This document shows positions 41,995 through 51,016 of a stretch of 64,000 nucleotides of DNA, in pieces. A program made the translations under genes and the position numbers. Source of the stretch: Thermoplasmatales archaeon SW_10_69_26 (GTDB lineage: Archaea; Thermoplasmatota; SW-10-69-26). Positions within the stretch are counted from its first letter, which is position 1; the number at the start of each line of letters is the position of its first letter. The notes beneath the pieces were generated by a model. It saw nothing but the letters and a program-made list of their open reading frames with translations, made no database searches and was not told the DNA's origin. The stretch is from the NCBI GenBank assembly GCA_003009755.1, contig PXUB01000025.1, forward strand, positions 14,205 to 78,204. Direction: 5' to 3'.

Positions 41995-44037
41995 TCACGT
42001 GGGCCGGCGGAGGACCGCGGCCCCCGCGAGCGCAGCGGCGAGCACCGCCAGGCCAGCCGCGGGGGTGTCCTGCGTGTCGTCCCCGTCGGTCGTGTTGGCC
42101 GTCGTGTTGTCCGAGGGTTCGGGGTCCCCGTCCGTCTGCGGCGTCGGATCGTCGGCGTCCCGCGGGTCCGAGCCTTGCTCGCACTCGATCCCGTTCGGGA
42201 TGCCGTCCCCGTCGTCGTCCGTGGTCGGGGTCGAGCTCGCCTCGTAGGGGTCCGAGCACTGCTCGAGCTCGACGTCGGTGGCGAGGCCGTCGCCGTCGGG
42301 GTCGCCCCACTCGTTGGGCGTGTGGGGTTGGGGATCGCGGGCGTCGGGCACGCCGTCGTCGTCGCTGTCGAGCACGACCTCGACCGAGACGGGTTCGCTC
42401 CAGTTGCCGGTGGCGTGGCTGTTCGAGGCGCGGACACGGAAGAAGTACGTGCCGTCTCCGTCGACGCGCACCGTCTCGTTCGCGTCGCTGCCGGCCTCGA
42501 TGATCTGGGTCGCGTTCGTGGACTCGCCGCGCCGCTGTTGCTCGATCTGGTAGACGATCGGACCCTCGACAGGGGCCCAGTTGATCGTGAACAGGCCGTC
42601 GCTGTCGCGGTTGGTGCCCTCGAGGCCGGTGGGGGCTTGGATCTCGGGCGTGTCGGGTTGGAAGGCGTCGGTGTTCACGAGGAACGGGAACCGGGTGCTG
42701 GCCTCGCCGGCGGGCCCGGAGGCGTTGACGACGAGGTGGTGGCGGCCGTCCTCGACGTCGCTGGTGTTGACGGTGAGCTTCCACCAGGGCCCGCTGGGAG
42801 CGGCCTGCTGGACGGAGCCGTTGGCTTCCACGTGGCCGGTGACGTCGCTGGCGGGGTCCGCGCTGCGGTCGAGCACGCCGACGAGGAACCGTTGGTCGGT
42901 GCCCGGCTGAGCCAGCCGTCCCGGCTTGGGATCGAGCACGCGCACCAGCGGACCCTCTCCCGGTGTGACCTCGACGACCGTGCCGTTGTGGCCGACGGCC
43001 AGCGCACGGGAGCCGTCGTGGGCGAACGCGCACCCCAGCAGGTCGGGTCCCTGGTGGACGAGCGGGGCCCACATGCGGTCGTCGGCGTACCCGAGCACGT
43101 CCTGCTCGAGCCCGGTCACGAGCGCGTACTCGCCCTCGGGGTGCCAGTCGATGCAGGTCGCTGGGCCGGCGGGTTTGCCCGCGCCCATGTACCGGTAGCT
43201 GTGGTCGTGGCACTCCGAGCGGTTCTCGTGGTCGTGGCAGTCCAGCCGGTCGGCCGACCACGTCATGAAGCTGGCGCCGGGACCGTCGCGGCCGGCGAAC
43301 GTGGCGAAGGTGCCGTTGGGGGCGAACGAGATCGCGTTGAGGAGGGCGTCGCCGCGCTGGAAGCGCCCGTAGATGGCGACGTTGTCCTCTCGCGTCATCT
43401 CGGCGTAGCCGTTCGTGCGCCAGACGGTGCCCAGCACGGCGTCGTCCTCGCGCTGGACGGCGGCCTCGACGAGCGCGTAGTCGGAGGCGGGGTTGAAGTC
43501 GATCGAGCGGAAGAAGGCGCCCTCGCCGCTGTGCACGACCTCGAGCGAGCCGTTGGCGTCGACGCGCAGCAGGCTGGATCCGCTGACGAGCGCGAAGCTG
43601 TCGTCGGAGCTGAACGAGGTGCCGAGGCCGTAGAAGGTCAGGTTGCGGTCGTCGTCGGCGAAGCGGCTTTCCTCCCACACGTCGCGGTAGTCGCCGGGTT
43701 GGCCGTACAGGATCGTGTCGCGCAGCCCGACGACGACCTGGGTGCCATCCGAACGGACGTCGACGTCGACCAGAGCCGGCCCGGACCGGTTGTAGACCTC
43801 CTCGAGACCGGTCCCGGGCGTCCACTCGGCGATCAGGCTGTGCGTGGTGTCACCGTCCTCCCAGGCGCCGACGAGCGTGGCCTGCGTCTGGTTGGGATGG
43901 AAGGCGACCGATCGCCAGGTGACCGAGTCGCCGGTGTCGCTTCGTTGCACCTCGTCGTCGGGCGAGGGCGCCTGATGGAAGGCGGCCGCCGTCGGGACGA
44001 GCAGGAGGAACAGCACGAACAGCGCGAACGCCCGCAC
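41995..44037 (-). CDS. Large secreted protein with beta-propeller, Ig-like domain and CTERM-like tail
   Basis: A 680-residue protein. A signal peptide (RAFALFVLFLLLVPTAAA) precedes a WD40/propeller-like region (VTWRSVAFHPNQTQATLVGA, FRSIDFNPASDYALVEAAVQ, CIDWHPEGEYALVTGLEQDV) with many N-glycosylation sites. An Ig-like part and a fibronectin-type part (LFTINWAPVEGPIVYQIEQQ) follow, then thrombospondin-type-3 Ca repeats (DSDDDGVPDARDPQPHTPNE and two more). The end (TPAAGLAVLAAALAGAAVLR then RPT) has the short motif, helix and basic tail of archaeal PGF-CTERM-like sorting signals. GTG 44037 is chosen because a TATA-like GCCTTAACTC lies 28 nt upstream. Confidence 0.85.
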   Translation of the reverse strand: MRAFALFVLFLLLVPTAAAFHQAPSPDDEVQRSDTGDSVTWRSVAFHPNQTQATLVGAWEDGDTTHSLIAEWTPGTGLEEVYNRSGPALVDVDVRSDGTQVVVGLRDTILYGQPGDYRDVWEESRFADDDRNLTFYGLGTSFSSDDSFALVSGSSLLRVDANGSLEVVHSGEGAFFRSIDFNPASDYALVEAAVQREDDAVLGTVWRTNGYAEMTREDNVAIYGRFQRGDALLNAISFAPNGTFATFAGRDGPGASFMTWSADRLDCHDHENRSECHDHSYRYMGAGKPAGPATCIDWHPEGEYALVTGLEQDVLGYADDRMWAPLVHQGPDLLGCAFAHDGSRALAVGHNGTVVEVTPGEGPLVRVLDPKPGRLAQPGTDQRFLVGVLDRSADPASDVTGHVEANGSVQQAAPSGPWWKLTVNTSDVEDGRHHLVVNASGPAGEASTRFPFLVNTDAFQPDTPEIQAPTGLEGTNRDSDGLFTINWAPVEGPIVYQIEQQRRGESTNATQIIEAGSDANETVRVDGDGTYFFRVRASNSHATGNWSEPVSVEVVLDSDDDGVPDARDPQPHTPNEWGDPDGDGLATDVELEQCSDPYEASSTPTTDDDGDGIPNGIECEQGSDPRDADDPTPQTDGDPEPSDNTTANTTDGDDTQDTPAAGLAVLAAALAGAAVLRRPT

Positions 44038-44060
44038 GAGCCCGTCAGGGCGACCGCCGG

Positions 44061-44070
44061 GAGTTAAGGC
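44061..44070 (-). promoter_or_regulatory. TATA-like box of the large secreted protein
   Basis: The minus strand reads GCCTTAACTC, centred 28 nt before GTG 44037, which supports a leaderless GTG start. Confidence 0.5.
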
Positions 44071-44411
44071 TTGCGGAGAGGGCGCACAGCCGGTCGAGAA
44101 GGGAACAGCGGGGAAGAGGGCCAGAGCCCTCACACAGAGACCCAAAGGCACGGAGGAGAGGGAAGGCCAGGATGGGACGAAGGAGGCGGTCGGCGGTGCG
44201 CGTGGGCGGGTCGGCTGGCGAGTTCCTTCGGGAAGGTGTCGAGGGAGGTGGGCAGCGATCGCAGAGGTGGGCCGCTGGGCCGAGCAACCCCGTGCTTGTT
44301 CGTCCGCGACCGACCCGCCTCCGGTGGCCGACCAGATTCGGTCGCTCGGCTTCCTTTGCCCTTCCCTGCCTTGCGGCGCTCACGCTGACCCCCTGCCGTC
44401 TCCTCTGTGAA

Positions 44412-44420
44412 CGTTTATGA
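44412..44420 (+). promoter_or_regulatory. TATA-like box of valS
   Basis: CGTTTATGA is centred about 29 nt before ATG 44445, giving a leaderless or nearly leaderless message. Confidence 0.5.
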
Positions 44421-44444
44421 ACGGGAAGGGGGCTCGCCGCGTCG

Positions 44445-46850
44445 ATGCCCCAGCGCTCGCCGCAGATCGAGGAGAAAGCTTGGGACGTCGACCTGGAGGA
44501 GGACGTCCTGGCGGATCTTCGCGACGAGCCCGTCGACCACGTCGACCCCACGCAAGCCCCGGCCGAGTCGGTGTTCGTCATCGACACGCCCCCGCCGTAC
44601 CCGAGCGGGACCTGGCACATCGGCGCGGTCGCCCAGTACAGCCTGATCGACGTGATCGCTCGCAGCAAGCGGATGAGCGGCGAGCGCGTCCTGTTCCCCT
44701 GGGGACTGGACCGCAACGGGATCAACATCGAGCAGGTCGTCGAGGAGGAGTCCGGCAAGCCCCTGCAGGAGTGGGACCGGGCCGAGTTCGTCGACGAGTG
44801 CCGCGATGCGATCCAGGAGAACAGCGAGAGCCTCGAGCGGACGGCGAAGCGCATCGCGATGAGCTGCAACTTCGAGGACACCTACCGCACCGACGACCCC
44901 GAGTACCGCGCCCTGACGCAGAAGGGCTTCATCCAGCTGTGGAAGGACGGCGCGATCACCGAGGACCTGCGCCCGAACAACTACGATCCCGAGCTGGGGA
45001 CCACGATCGCCGACGCCGAGGTGTTCTACGAGGAGCGCGAGACCGATCTCGTCCACGTCAAGTGGACCGTGAAGGAGTCCCAGGAGGAGATCGTGATCGC
45101 GACGACGCGGCCCGAGCTCATCTGCGCCTGCCAGGCCGTGATCGTCAACCCCGACGACGAGCGCTACCAGCACCTCGTCGGCAAGCACGCCGAGCTGCCG
45201 CTGTACGACCGCACGGTCGAGATCCGCGAGCACCCCCACGTCGACCCCGAGTTCGGGACCGGCACGATGATGGTGTGCTCCTACGGGGACCAGGCCGACG
45301 TGCGCCTGTTCCGCGAGCTGGATCTGGATCCGATCAAGGCGATCGACCAGACCGGCGAGATGACGGAGGCCGCCGGACCCTACGCCGGGCTCGCCGTCGA
45401 GGACGCCCGCGAGAAGATCAAGGAGGATCTCACCTCCAAGGACCTCGTCGCGGAGACCGAGCGCGTCGAGCAGCAGTTCCCGATCAGCGAGCGCTCCGAC
45501 GCCGCCGTCGAGATCGTGCCGATCGAGGAGTGGTACGTCTCGCAGACCGACGTCAAGGACGAGATGCGGCGCATCGCCGAGGAGATGGACTTCCATCCCG
45601 ACAAGCACCGCCAGCTGCTGCTGGACTGGATCGACACCGTGTCCATCGACTGGCCGGTGTCCCGGCGCCGCTACTACCACACCGAGATCCCGATCTGGTA
45701 CCTCGAGGACGAGGACGGCGAGGCCGACTACGTCGTCGTCCCGCCCGAGGGCCCCTACTACAAGCCCTGGCAGGAGGACCCGCCCGAGGACAGCATGGTG
45801 TACGACCGGGAGACGCGCGAGAAGCGCGGTCGCCTGGACGCCTTCCTCGAGGAGTACGACGGGTTGACGGTGCGCGGCGAGGAGAAGGTGTTCGACACCT
45901 GGATGGACTCCAGCCAGTCGAACCTCTTCATCACCGGCTGGCACGAGGACGAGGCGGCCGGCTTCTTCAAGGAGAACTTCCCCGTGGCCCTGCGCCCGCA
46001 GGGTCGCGACATCGTCCGCACCTGGCTGTACTACACGGCGCTCAAGTCCCACCTTCTCGAGGACGACCAGCCGTTCGAGAACGTCTGGATCACCGGCCTC
46101 GGCATGGACGAGCACGGGCGCAAGATGAGCAAGTCGCTGGGGAACGTGATCGAGCCCAGCGAGGTGCTCGACGAGTACGGCGCCGACGCCTTCCGGTTCT
46201 GGATCGCCAGCGAGTGCACGATCGGTGACGACTACCGTGTCCGAGAGGAGAAGATCGAGGGCGCGCGCAAGTTCATCACCAAGCTGTACAACGTCGCCCG
46301 GTTCCTGTCGATGTTCGAGCCGCCCGAGGAGCCGGCCGATCCGGCCACGCACGACGTCAACGCCTGGATCCGTGCCGAGTTCAACGAGACGCGCGACACT
46401 TGCCTGGAGGGCTACGAGGAGTTCGACCCCTTCGAGCCGGCGAACGCGATCCGCGACTTCGTCTGGAACCTCTTCGCGCCCCACTACATGGAGATGGTCA
46501 AGTCCCGCGCCTACGACGACGACTGGGACACGATCCGCACCCTCCAATCCGTCGTCAAGGGTACGATCGAGCTGCTGGCTCCCATCGCCCCGATCGTCAC
46601 CTACCAGCTGTACCGCGAGCTCTACGGCGAGAACGTGCACGAGCAGTCCTTCCCCGACCCGCTCGAAACGGCCGACCCCGGGCTGGCGGATCTGACCGAG
46701 ACGGTCACCGAGTTCAACAGCGACGTGTGGAGCGAGAAGAAGGAGATGGGCATCTCGCTGGGCTCCTCGATCGAGGGCGTGACCGTGCCGGACGAGCTGG
46801 CTCCCTTCGAGCCCGATCTCGTCGACATGCACGGCCTCGAGGACGCCTGA
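44445..46850 (+). CDS. valS: Valyl-tRNA synthetase
   Basis: An 801-residue class I synthetase. The HIGH-type motif is PPPYPSGTWHIGAVAQYSLI near residue 50. The editing domain contains IVIATTRPELICACQAV near 220. DTWMDSSQSNLFITGW near 487 and GRKMSKSLGNVIEP near 565 (KMSKS loop) are diagnostic of ValRS. The anticodon-binding helical domain follows. It charges tRNA-Val and deacylates Thr-tRNA-Val. The archaeal-type enzyme lacks the long C-terminal coiled-coil of bacterial ValRS, as here. The start ATG 44445 is supported by the promoter. Confidence 0.93.
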   Translation: MPQRSPQIEEKAWDVDLEEDVLADLRDEPVDHVDPTQAPAESVFVIDTPPPYPSGTWHIGAVAQYSLIDVIARSKRMSGERVLFPWGLDRNGINIEQVVEEESGKPLQEWDRAEFVDECRDAIQENSESLERTAKRIAMSCNFEDTYRTDDPEYRALTQKGFIQLWKDGAITEDLRPNNYDPELGTTIADAEVFYEERETDLVHVKWTVKESQEEIVIATTRPELICACQAVIVNPDDERYQHLVGKHAELPLYDRTVEIREHPHVDPEFGTGTMMVCSYGDQADVRLFRELDLDPIKAIDQTGEMTEAAGPYAGLAVEDAREKIKEDLTSKDLVAETERVEQQFPISERSDAAVEIVPIEEWYVSQTDVKDEMRRIAEEMDFHPDKHRQLLLDWIDTVSIDWPVSRRRYYHTEIPIWYLEDEDGEADYVVVPPEGPYYKPWQEDPPEDSMVYDRETREKRGRLDAFLEEYDGLTVRGEEKVFDTWMDSSQSNLFITGWHEDEAAGFFKENFPVALRPQGRDIVRTWLYYTALKSHLLEDDQPFENVWITGLGMDEHGRKMSKSLGNVIEPSEVLDEYGADAFRFWIASECTIGDDYRVREEKIEGARKFITKLYNVARFLSMFEPPEEPADPATHDVNAWIRAEFNETRDTCLEGYEEFDPFEPANAIRDFVWNLFAPHYMEMVKSRAYDDDWDTIRTLQSVVKGTIELLAPIAPIVTYQLYRELYGENVHEQSFPDPLETADPGLADLTETVTEFNSDVWSEKKEMGISLGSSIEGVTVPDELAPFEPDLVDMHGLEDA

Positions 46851-46862
46851 GGGGGACCCACG

Positions 46863-47480
46863 ATGACGGAAGCGCTGCGATCGGCGACACGCTGGATGGC
46901 CGCGGCCACCGCCATCGCCGCCGTCGCCTTCGGCTTGCTCACCGCCGGCCAGCTCGACCTCGCGACGTACGCGGGCCTGGCGGGCGCCCTCCTGTACGCG
47001 CTCGCCGGTCTCCGCATCGATCGCGCACTGGCGGACCGGGACGCCGGGGACCGCATCGACTACCCGTTCCCCCTCGGCCAGCGCGGCCGTCGGCTCGCTT
47101 GGACGGCGCTCGTGGCGGCCATCGGCATCGCCGGCTTCACGTTCGCTGCCCCCGTGTCGGTCGCTCTCCTCGGGGATCTGGGCCTGATCCTGGCCGGCGC
47201 CGGGGCCCTGCTGGCGCCGCCGATGGTGGTCATGGTCGCGATCTGGACCGCCGACGGGCTCTCCCTGCGCAGCGGTCACGAGGCCCCAGGCGACCCACTG
47301 ATCGGGGCGGCCGGCGCGCTCGCGCTGGCGCTCGTGTTGGCCGTGGTCACCGCCACCACCCAGTTCCAGGCCAGCTTCGTGCTGCTGGCGGCTTTCGGCG
47401 GTCTCGTGCCGGCCCTGTTCACGCTGTGGAGCCTGATCCGGCTCGACCAGGCGCTGGCCACCCTTGTCCCCTCAGCTTAA
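46863..47480 (+). CDS. Polytopic membrane protein, unknown
   Basis: A 205-residue protein with six predicted membrane helices (TAIAAVAFGLLTAGQLDLAT, YAGLAGALLYALAG, LVAAIGIAGFTFAAPVSVAL, GDLGLILAGAGALLAPPMVV, AAGALALALVLAVVTATT, VLLAAFGGLVPALFTLWSLI). Conserved charged loops are few, and no family is recognised. It starts 12 bases after the valS stop on the same strand and is probably co-transcribed with it. Confidence 0.65.
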   Translation: MTEALRSATRWMAAATAIAAVAFGLLTAGQLDLATYAGLAGALLYALAGLRIDRALADRDAGDRIDYPFPLGQRGRRLAWTALVAAIGIAGFTFAAPVSVALLGDLGLILAGAGALLAPPMVVMVAIWTADGLSLRSGHEAPGDPLIGAAGALALALVLAVVTATTQFQASFVLLAAFGGLVPALFTLWSLIRLDQALATLVPSA

Positions 47481-47508
47481 CCAGGCGCGAGGCGTTGGGC
47501 CCGCGACC

Positions 47509-50076
47509 GTGCCCGCCGACCACCGCCTACCCACGACCGTGCGGCCCACCCGCTACGAGCCCCACCTGGAGGTCGGGCTCGCGGCCGACACCTTCGAGGG
47601 CCGCGTCACGATCGACGTGGTGATCGAGGACCGTTGCTCGAGGATCGAGCTGCACGCCGACGGTCTCGAGGCCCAGGCGATCGAGCTCGCCACCGACGAG
47701 GCTACGATCGAGCCCGAGCTGCGCGAGCAGCCCGATGATCGCTGGATCCTCGACCTCCCGCGCACCCTCGAACCCGGCGAGGCGACGCTGTCGATCACCT
47801 ACGAGGGCGAGATCGGCGACGACATGACCGGCCTGTACCGGTCGGAGGCCGGCGAGGAACGCTGCCTGGTCACCCAGTGCGAACCCTCGGACGCGCGCTC
47901 GGTGTTCCCCTGCTTCGACGAACCCACGTTCAAGGCCGAGATCGCCTGGCGGATCCGCGCCGACGAGGATCAACAGGTGCTGGCCAACGGCTCCCTGGCC
48001 GAGACGCGCGAGCACGAGGATGGCACCGCCACGCGCGTGTTCGATGCCACGCCGCCGATCGCCAGCTACCTGGCGGCGATGGCCGTGGGCGACTTCGAGG
48101 CGAGTGACCCCGTCGACCACCACGGCGTCCCGTTCCGCGTGTGGGCGCTGACCGACGCCGAGGAGCTCGGCCAGCGAGCCCGCGACCAGGCCGCGCGGTT
48201 GACGAGCTGGTTCGAGGCGTACTTCGAGCAGCCCTACCCCTACGCGACGTACGACCAGTTGGCCGTGCCGAGCTTCAGCTTCGGCGCGATGGAGAACGTC
48301 GGCCTCGTCGTCTTCCGCAAGCCCCTGCTGTTGCTCGATCGCGAGATGTCGACCTGGGACGAGGAGAAGGCGCTGGACCGCGTCGTCGCGCACGAGCTGG
48401 CGCACATGTGGTTCGGCAACCTCGTCACGATGGCCTGGTGGGACGACTTGTGGCTCAACGAGGCCTTCGCCGAGTGGATCGCCCACGAGGCCCTCGACCA
48501 GCTCGAACCCGGTCACGAGATCTGGCACGCCTTCCGCCAGCGGACCGACCAGGCCCTGGCCACGGACGCGCTGGACAGCACGCACGCCATCTACCACCCC
48601 GTGCAGACGCCGGCCGAGGCCATGGAGATGTTCGACGCCATCACGTACGGCAAGGGATCGGCCGTGATGCGCATGCTCGAGGCCTACCTCGGGCCCGAGA
48701 CCTTCCGCCAGGGCCTGGCCAGCTACATCGAGACCTTCGCCGAGGACAACGCCCGCGGCAGCCAGCTGTGGGACCACCTGGCCCAGGCCAGCGACGAACC
48801 CGTCACCGAGATCATGCGGGCCTGGGTCACCCAGCCCGGCCACCCCTGCGTGGCGATGCGGTTGGTGGACGAGGGCGTCGTCGAGCTGACCCAACGCCAC
48901 CACCGGGCGCGGCGGACGACGACGCTGCAGGCGGCCACGTGGCCGGTGCCGGTCGTGCTCCGGTGGGCCGACCGGGCCGGCGTCCACGAGACGAGCGTGC
49001 TCCTCGAGGGCGAAAGCACCGAGATCGAGCTCGACCCCGCGGGGGAGATCGCCTGGCTGGTGGGCAACGCCGACCAGGGCGGTTTCTACCGCGTCGACCA
49101 CGGCCCCGAGCTGGGTCAGCGCCTGCGCGCCAACGTCCGCGAGCTCTCGCCCGCCGAGCGGTGGGGCCTGATCCGGGACAGCTTCTCCCTGGTCAAGGCC
49201 GGCCGCCGGTCGATGGACGACCACCTGAGGCTCGTCGACGAGACCGCCACGGGCCAGGCGCACTTCGCGTTCGTGGACGATCTCGTCGGCCACGTCCGCG
49301 AGCTCGAGCGCATGCTCGAGACCCACGGCGACGCCGAGGCGCTGGCCGGGTTCCGCTCCTGGGTGATGGCCGCCTTCGGGTCCGCGCTCGAGGAGCTGGG
49401 CACCCACGCCAAGCCCGGCGAGAAGCCGGCCCGCCGCCACCGGCGAGGCACCGTCCTGATGGCCCTCGCCGGCATCGGGGGCGACGAGGCGACCCTCGAC
49501 CCCGTGCTCGAGCAAGCCGAGACCGAACGCAGCGACCCCGAGGAGATCGATCCCGAGCAGGCCCAGGTGGCCGTGCGCGTGGCCGCCCGCCACGGCGACC
49601 ACGGGACCTTCGAGACGTTCCGCGAGACCTATCTGGCCCGCCGAGATACAGGGGACCCGCCCCAGCAGGTCGAAGGCTACCTCCACAGCCTTCCGCTGTT
49701 CCGCGAGGACGAGAGCCTCGAGGCCCTGCTGGGCATGGTGGCCGACGGCGAGATCCCCCAACAGTCGATCGGGCCGCTGCTGGAGACGATGCTCACGCAA
49801 CCCCACGCCCAGGGGGCCGCGCTCGACCACGTCGAGGCCCACGCCCAGGACCTGCTGGAGACGACCGGGCCGGCCTGGATCGCCCGCATCGTCGAGGCGA
49901 TCGGCCACGTCGGCGGCGACCGACGTCAGCAGGCCCGCGCGTTCCTCGAGGGCGAGATCGGCGAGATCGCGCCCGAGAGCACCGAGCGCGCGCTGGAACG
50001 CCTCGATCAGAGCGAGGAGCTGGCCGAGGCCGGCGTGGCCGAGGAGCTGGCCGCCTGGGCGCGCGAGCACGCGTGA
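47509..50076 (+). CDS. M1-family zinc aminopeptidase
   Basis: About 855 residues. The substrate-recognition GAMEN sequence (SFSFGAMENVGL) and the zinc site HELAHMWFGN with the distal Glu in LNEAFAEWIAHE are intact, as is the DMTGLYRS/SDARSVFPCFDEP N-terminal domain. A long helical ERAP1-like C-terminal domain follows. The enzyme removes N-terminal amino acids from peptides in the cytoplasm (tricorn-interacting factor F2/F3 type). The frame is open to TTG 47464, which would overlap the upstream membrane gene; I prefer GTG 47509, where conserved sequence begins shortly after. Confidence 0.92.
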   Translation: MPADHRLPTTVRPTRYEPHLEVGLAADTFEGRVTIDVVIEDRCSRIELHADGLEAQAIELATDEATIEPELREQPDDRWILDLPRTLEPGEATLSITYEGEIGDDMTGLYRSEAGEERCLVTQCEPSDARSVFPCFDEPTFKAEIAWRIRADEDQQVLANGSLAETREHEDGTATRVFDATPPIASYLAAMAVGDFEASDPVDHHGVPFRVWALTDAEELGQRARDQAARLTSWFEAYFEQPYPYATYDQLAVPSFSFGAMENVGLVVFRKPLLLLDREMSTWDEEKALDRVVAHELAHMWFGNLVTMAWWDDLWLNEAFAEWIAHEALDQLEPGHEIWHAFRQRTDQALATDALDSTHAIYHPVQTPAEAMEMFDAITYGKGSAVMRMLEAYLGPETFRQGLASYIETFAEDNARGSQLWDHLAQASDEPVTEIMRAWVTQPGHPCVAMRLVDEGVVELTQRHHRARRTTTLQAATWPVPVVLRWADRAGVHETSVLLEGESTEIELDPAGEIAWLVGNADQGGFYRVDHGPELGQRLRANVRELSPAERWGLIRDSFSLVKAGRRSMDDHLRLVDETATGQAHFAFVDDLVGHVRELERMLETHGDAEALAGFRSWVMAAFGSALEELGTHAKPGEKPARRHRRGTVLMALAGIGGDEATLDPVLEQAETERSDPEEIDPEQAQVAVRVAARHGDHGTFETFRETYLARRDTGDPPQQVEGYLHSLPLFREDESLEALLGMVADGEIPQQSIGPLLETMLTQPHAQGAALDHVEAHAQDLLETTGPAWIARIVEAIGHVGGDRRQQARAFLEGEIGEIAPESTERALERLDQSEELAEAGVAEELAAWAREHA

Positions 50077-50141
50077 GCCGGTAGGATCGCCGGCCCCTCC
50101 CGGCGAAGGGCTTTCACGGGGTCGGCCCCTGGTCGCGGCGG

Positions 50142-50963
50142 ATGAGGGAGGCCGCCCAGACCCAGGACGAGCCCACCCAGCCGACCAGCTGGCAGCGGGT
50201 GCCGCCTGCCGACGCCGACGCGCTCGTCGTCGGCGCCCCCTTCGACGGCACCAGCGGCGGCCGCCCCCGCCAGGCGCGAGCGCCCGACCTGTTGCGCTCG
50301 GCGCTGGAGCTCGCCGAGACCGACGACGGAGCGCCGGTGTGGGACGCGGGCGACGTGCTCGTGGACCCCATCGAGCCGGAGCCGACCTTGGCCCGGTTGG
50401 AGGCCACGATCGAGCGAGCCTGCGCGCAGGCGCCATCGGCGCTGCCGGTCGTGCTCGGTGGCGAGCACACGGTCTCGCTGGCAGCGGTCCGGGCCCTGCA
50501 GCCGGCCTCGATCGTGTCCCTGGACGCCCACCCCGACCTGTGGGACGACCAGCACGGCCGCTCGATCGCGCAGGGCACCTGGCTGCGGCGGGCTTGCGAG
50601 CGCTCGGACGCCGAGGTCGTGGTGCTTGGCGCGCGAGCCGCCCGCGGCGCCGAGACCGAGGCGATGGAGGAGCTGGGCGTGCGGACCGAGCTGCCGGCCA
50701 AGCTGCCCGAGCCCGTGTACCTGACGGTCGACATCGACGTCCTCGACCCCCAGCAGGCACCCGGCGTGGTCTGGCCCGAGCCGGACGGGCCGGGCCTGGA
50801 CGAGGTCGCCGAGCTCGTCGGGGCGGTGGCTGGTGACCACGAGTTGGCCGGCGTCGACCTGGTGGAGGTGAACGCGGCCGGTCCCGGGCCGACGGTCGAC
50901 GCGGCGGCCCACCTCCTGCAGCAGGCCTTGGCGGCCGCTGGCGGCGACGCTGGGACGCGGTGA
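50142..50963 (+). CDS. speB: Agmatinase/arginase-family ureohydrolase
   Basis: A 273-residue enzyme with the binuclear Mn site of ureohydrolases: VVLGGEHTVSLAAV (His ligand), SLDAHPDLWDD (Asp-His-Asp) and YLTVDIDVLDPQQAPGV (two Asp). It would hydrolyse agmatine or a related guanidino compound to urea and an amine, in polyamine synthesis or arginine use. Slightly short for the family and divergent at the substrate-binding loop, so agmatinase specificity is a best guess. It ends 54 bases before the convergent E1-beta gene. Confidence 0.82.
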   Translation: MREAAQTQDEPTQPTSWQRVPPADADALVVGAPFDGTSGGRPRQARAPDLLRSALELAETDDGAPVWDAGDVLVDPIEPEPTLARLEATIERACAQAPSALPVVLGGEHTVSLAAVRALQPASIVSLDAHPDLWDDQHGRSIAQGTWLRRACERSDAEVVVLGARAARGAETEAMEELGVRTELPAKLPEPVYLTVDIDVLDPQQAPGVVWPEPDGPGLDEVAELVGAVAGDHELAGVDLVEVNAAGPGPTVDAAAHLLQQALAAAGGDAGTR

Positions 50964-51016
50964 GAGGAAGAGGAGAGGAAGGCGGGGCCCGGCCCCGCTA
51001 GCGAGGGAGGCCCGGG

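Larger units (their letters stand above)
44038..44444. other. Divergent intergenic region, 407 bases
   Basis: It holds the minus-strand TATA-like box at 44061-44070 for the large secreted protein and the plus-strand box CGTTTATGA at 44412-44420, about 29 nt before the valS ATG. The middle 330 bases show no convincing gene, tRNA or repeat; frames there are arginine-rich and look non-coding. Confidence 0.5.

Noticed and set aside
44415-47279. 954-codon minus-strand frame opposite valS
   Set aside because: Antisense of a tRNA synthetase with complete motifs; composition (V/L/G/D repeats) typical of shadows.
47527-50760. 1077-codon minus-strand frame opposite the aminopeptidase
   Set aside because: Covers two real genes in antisense; no recognisable domain.
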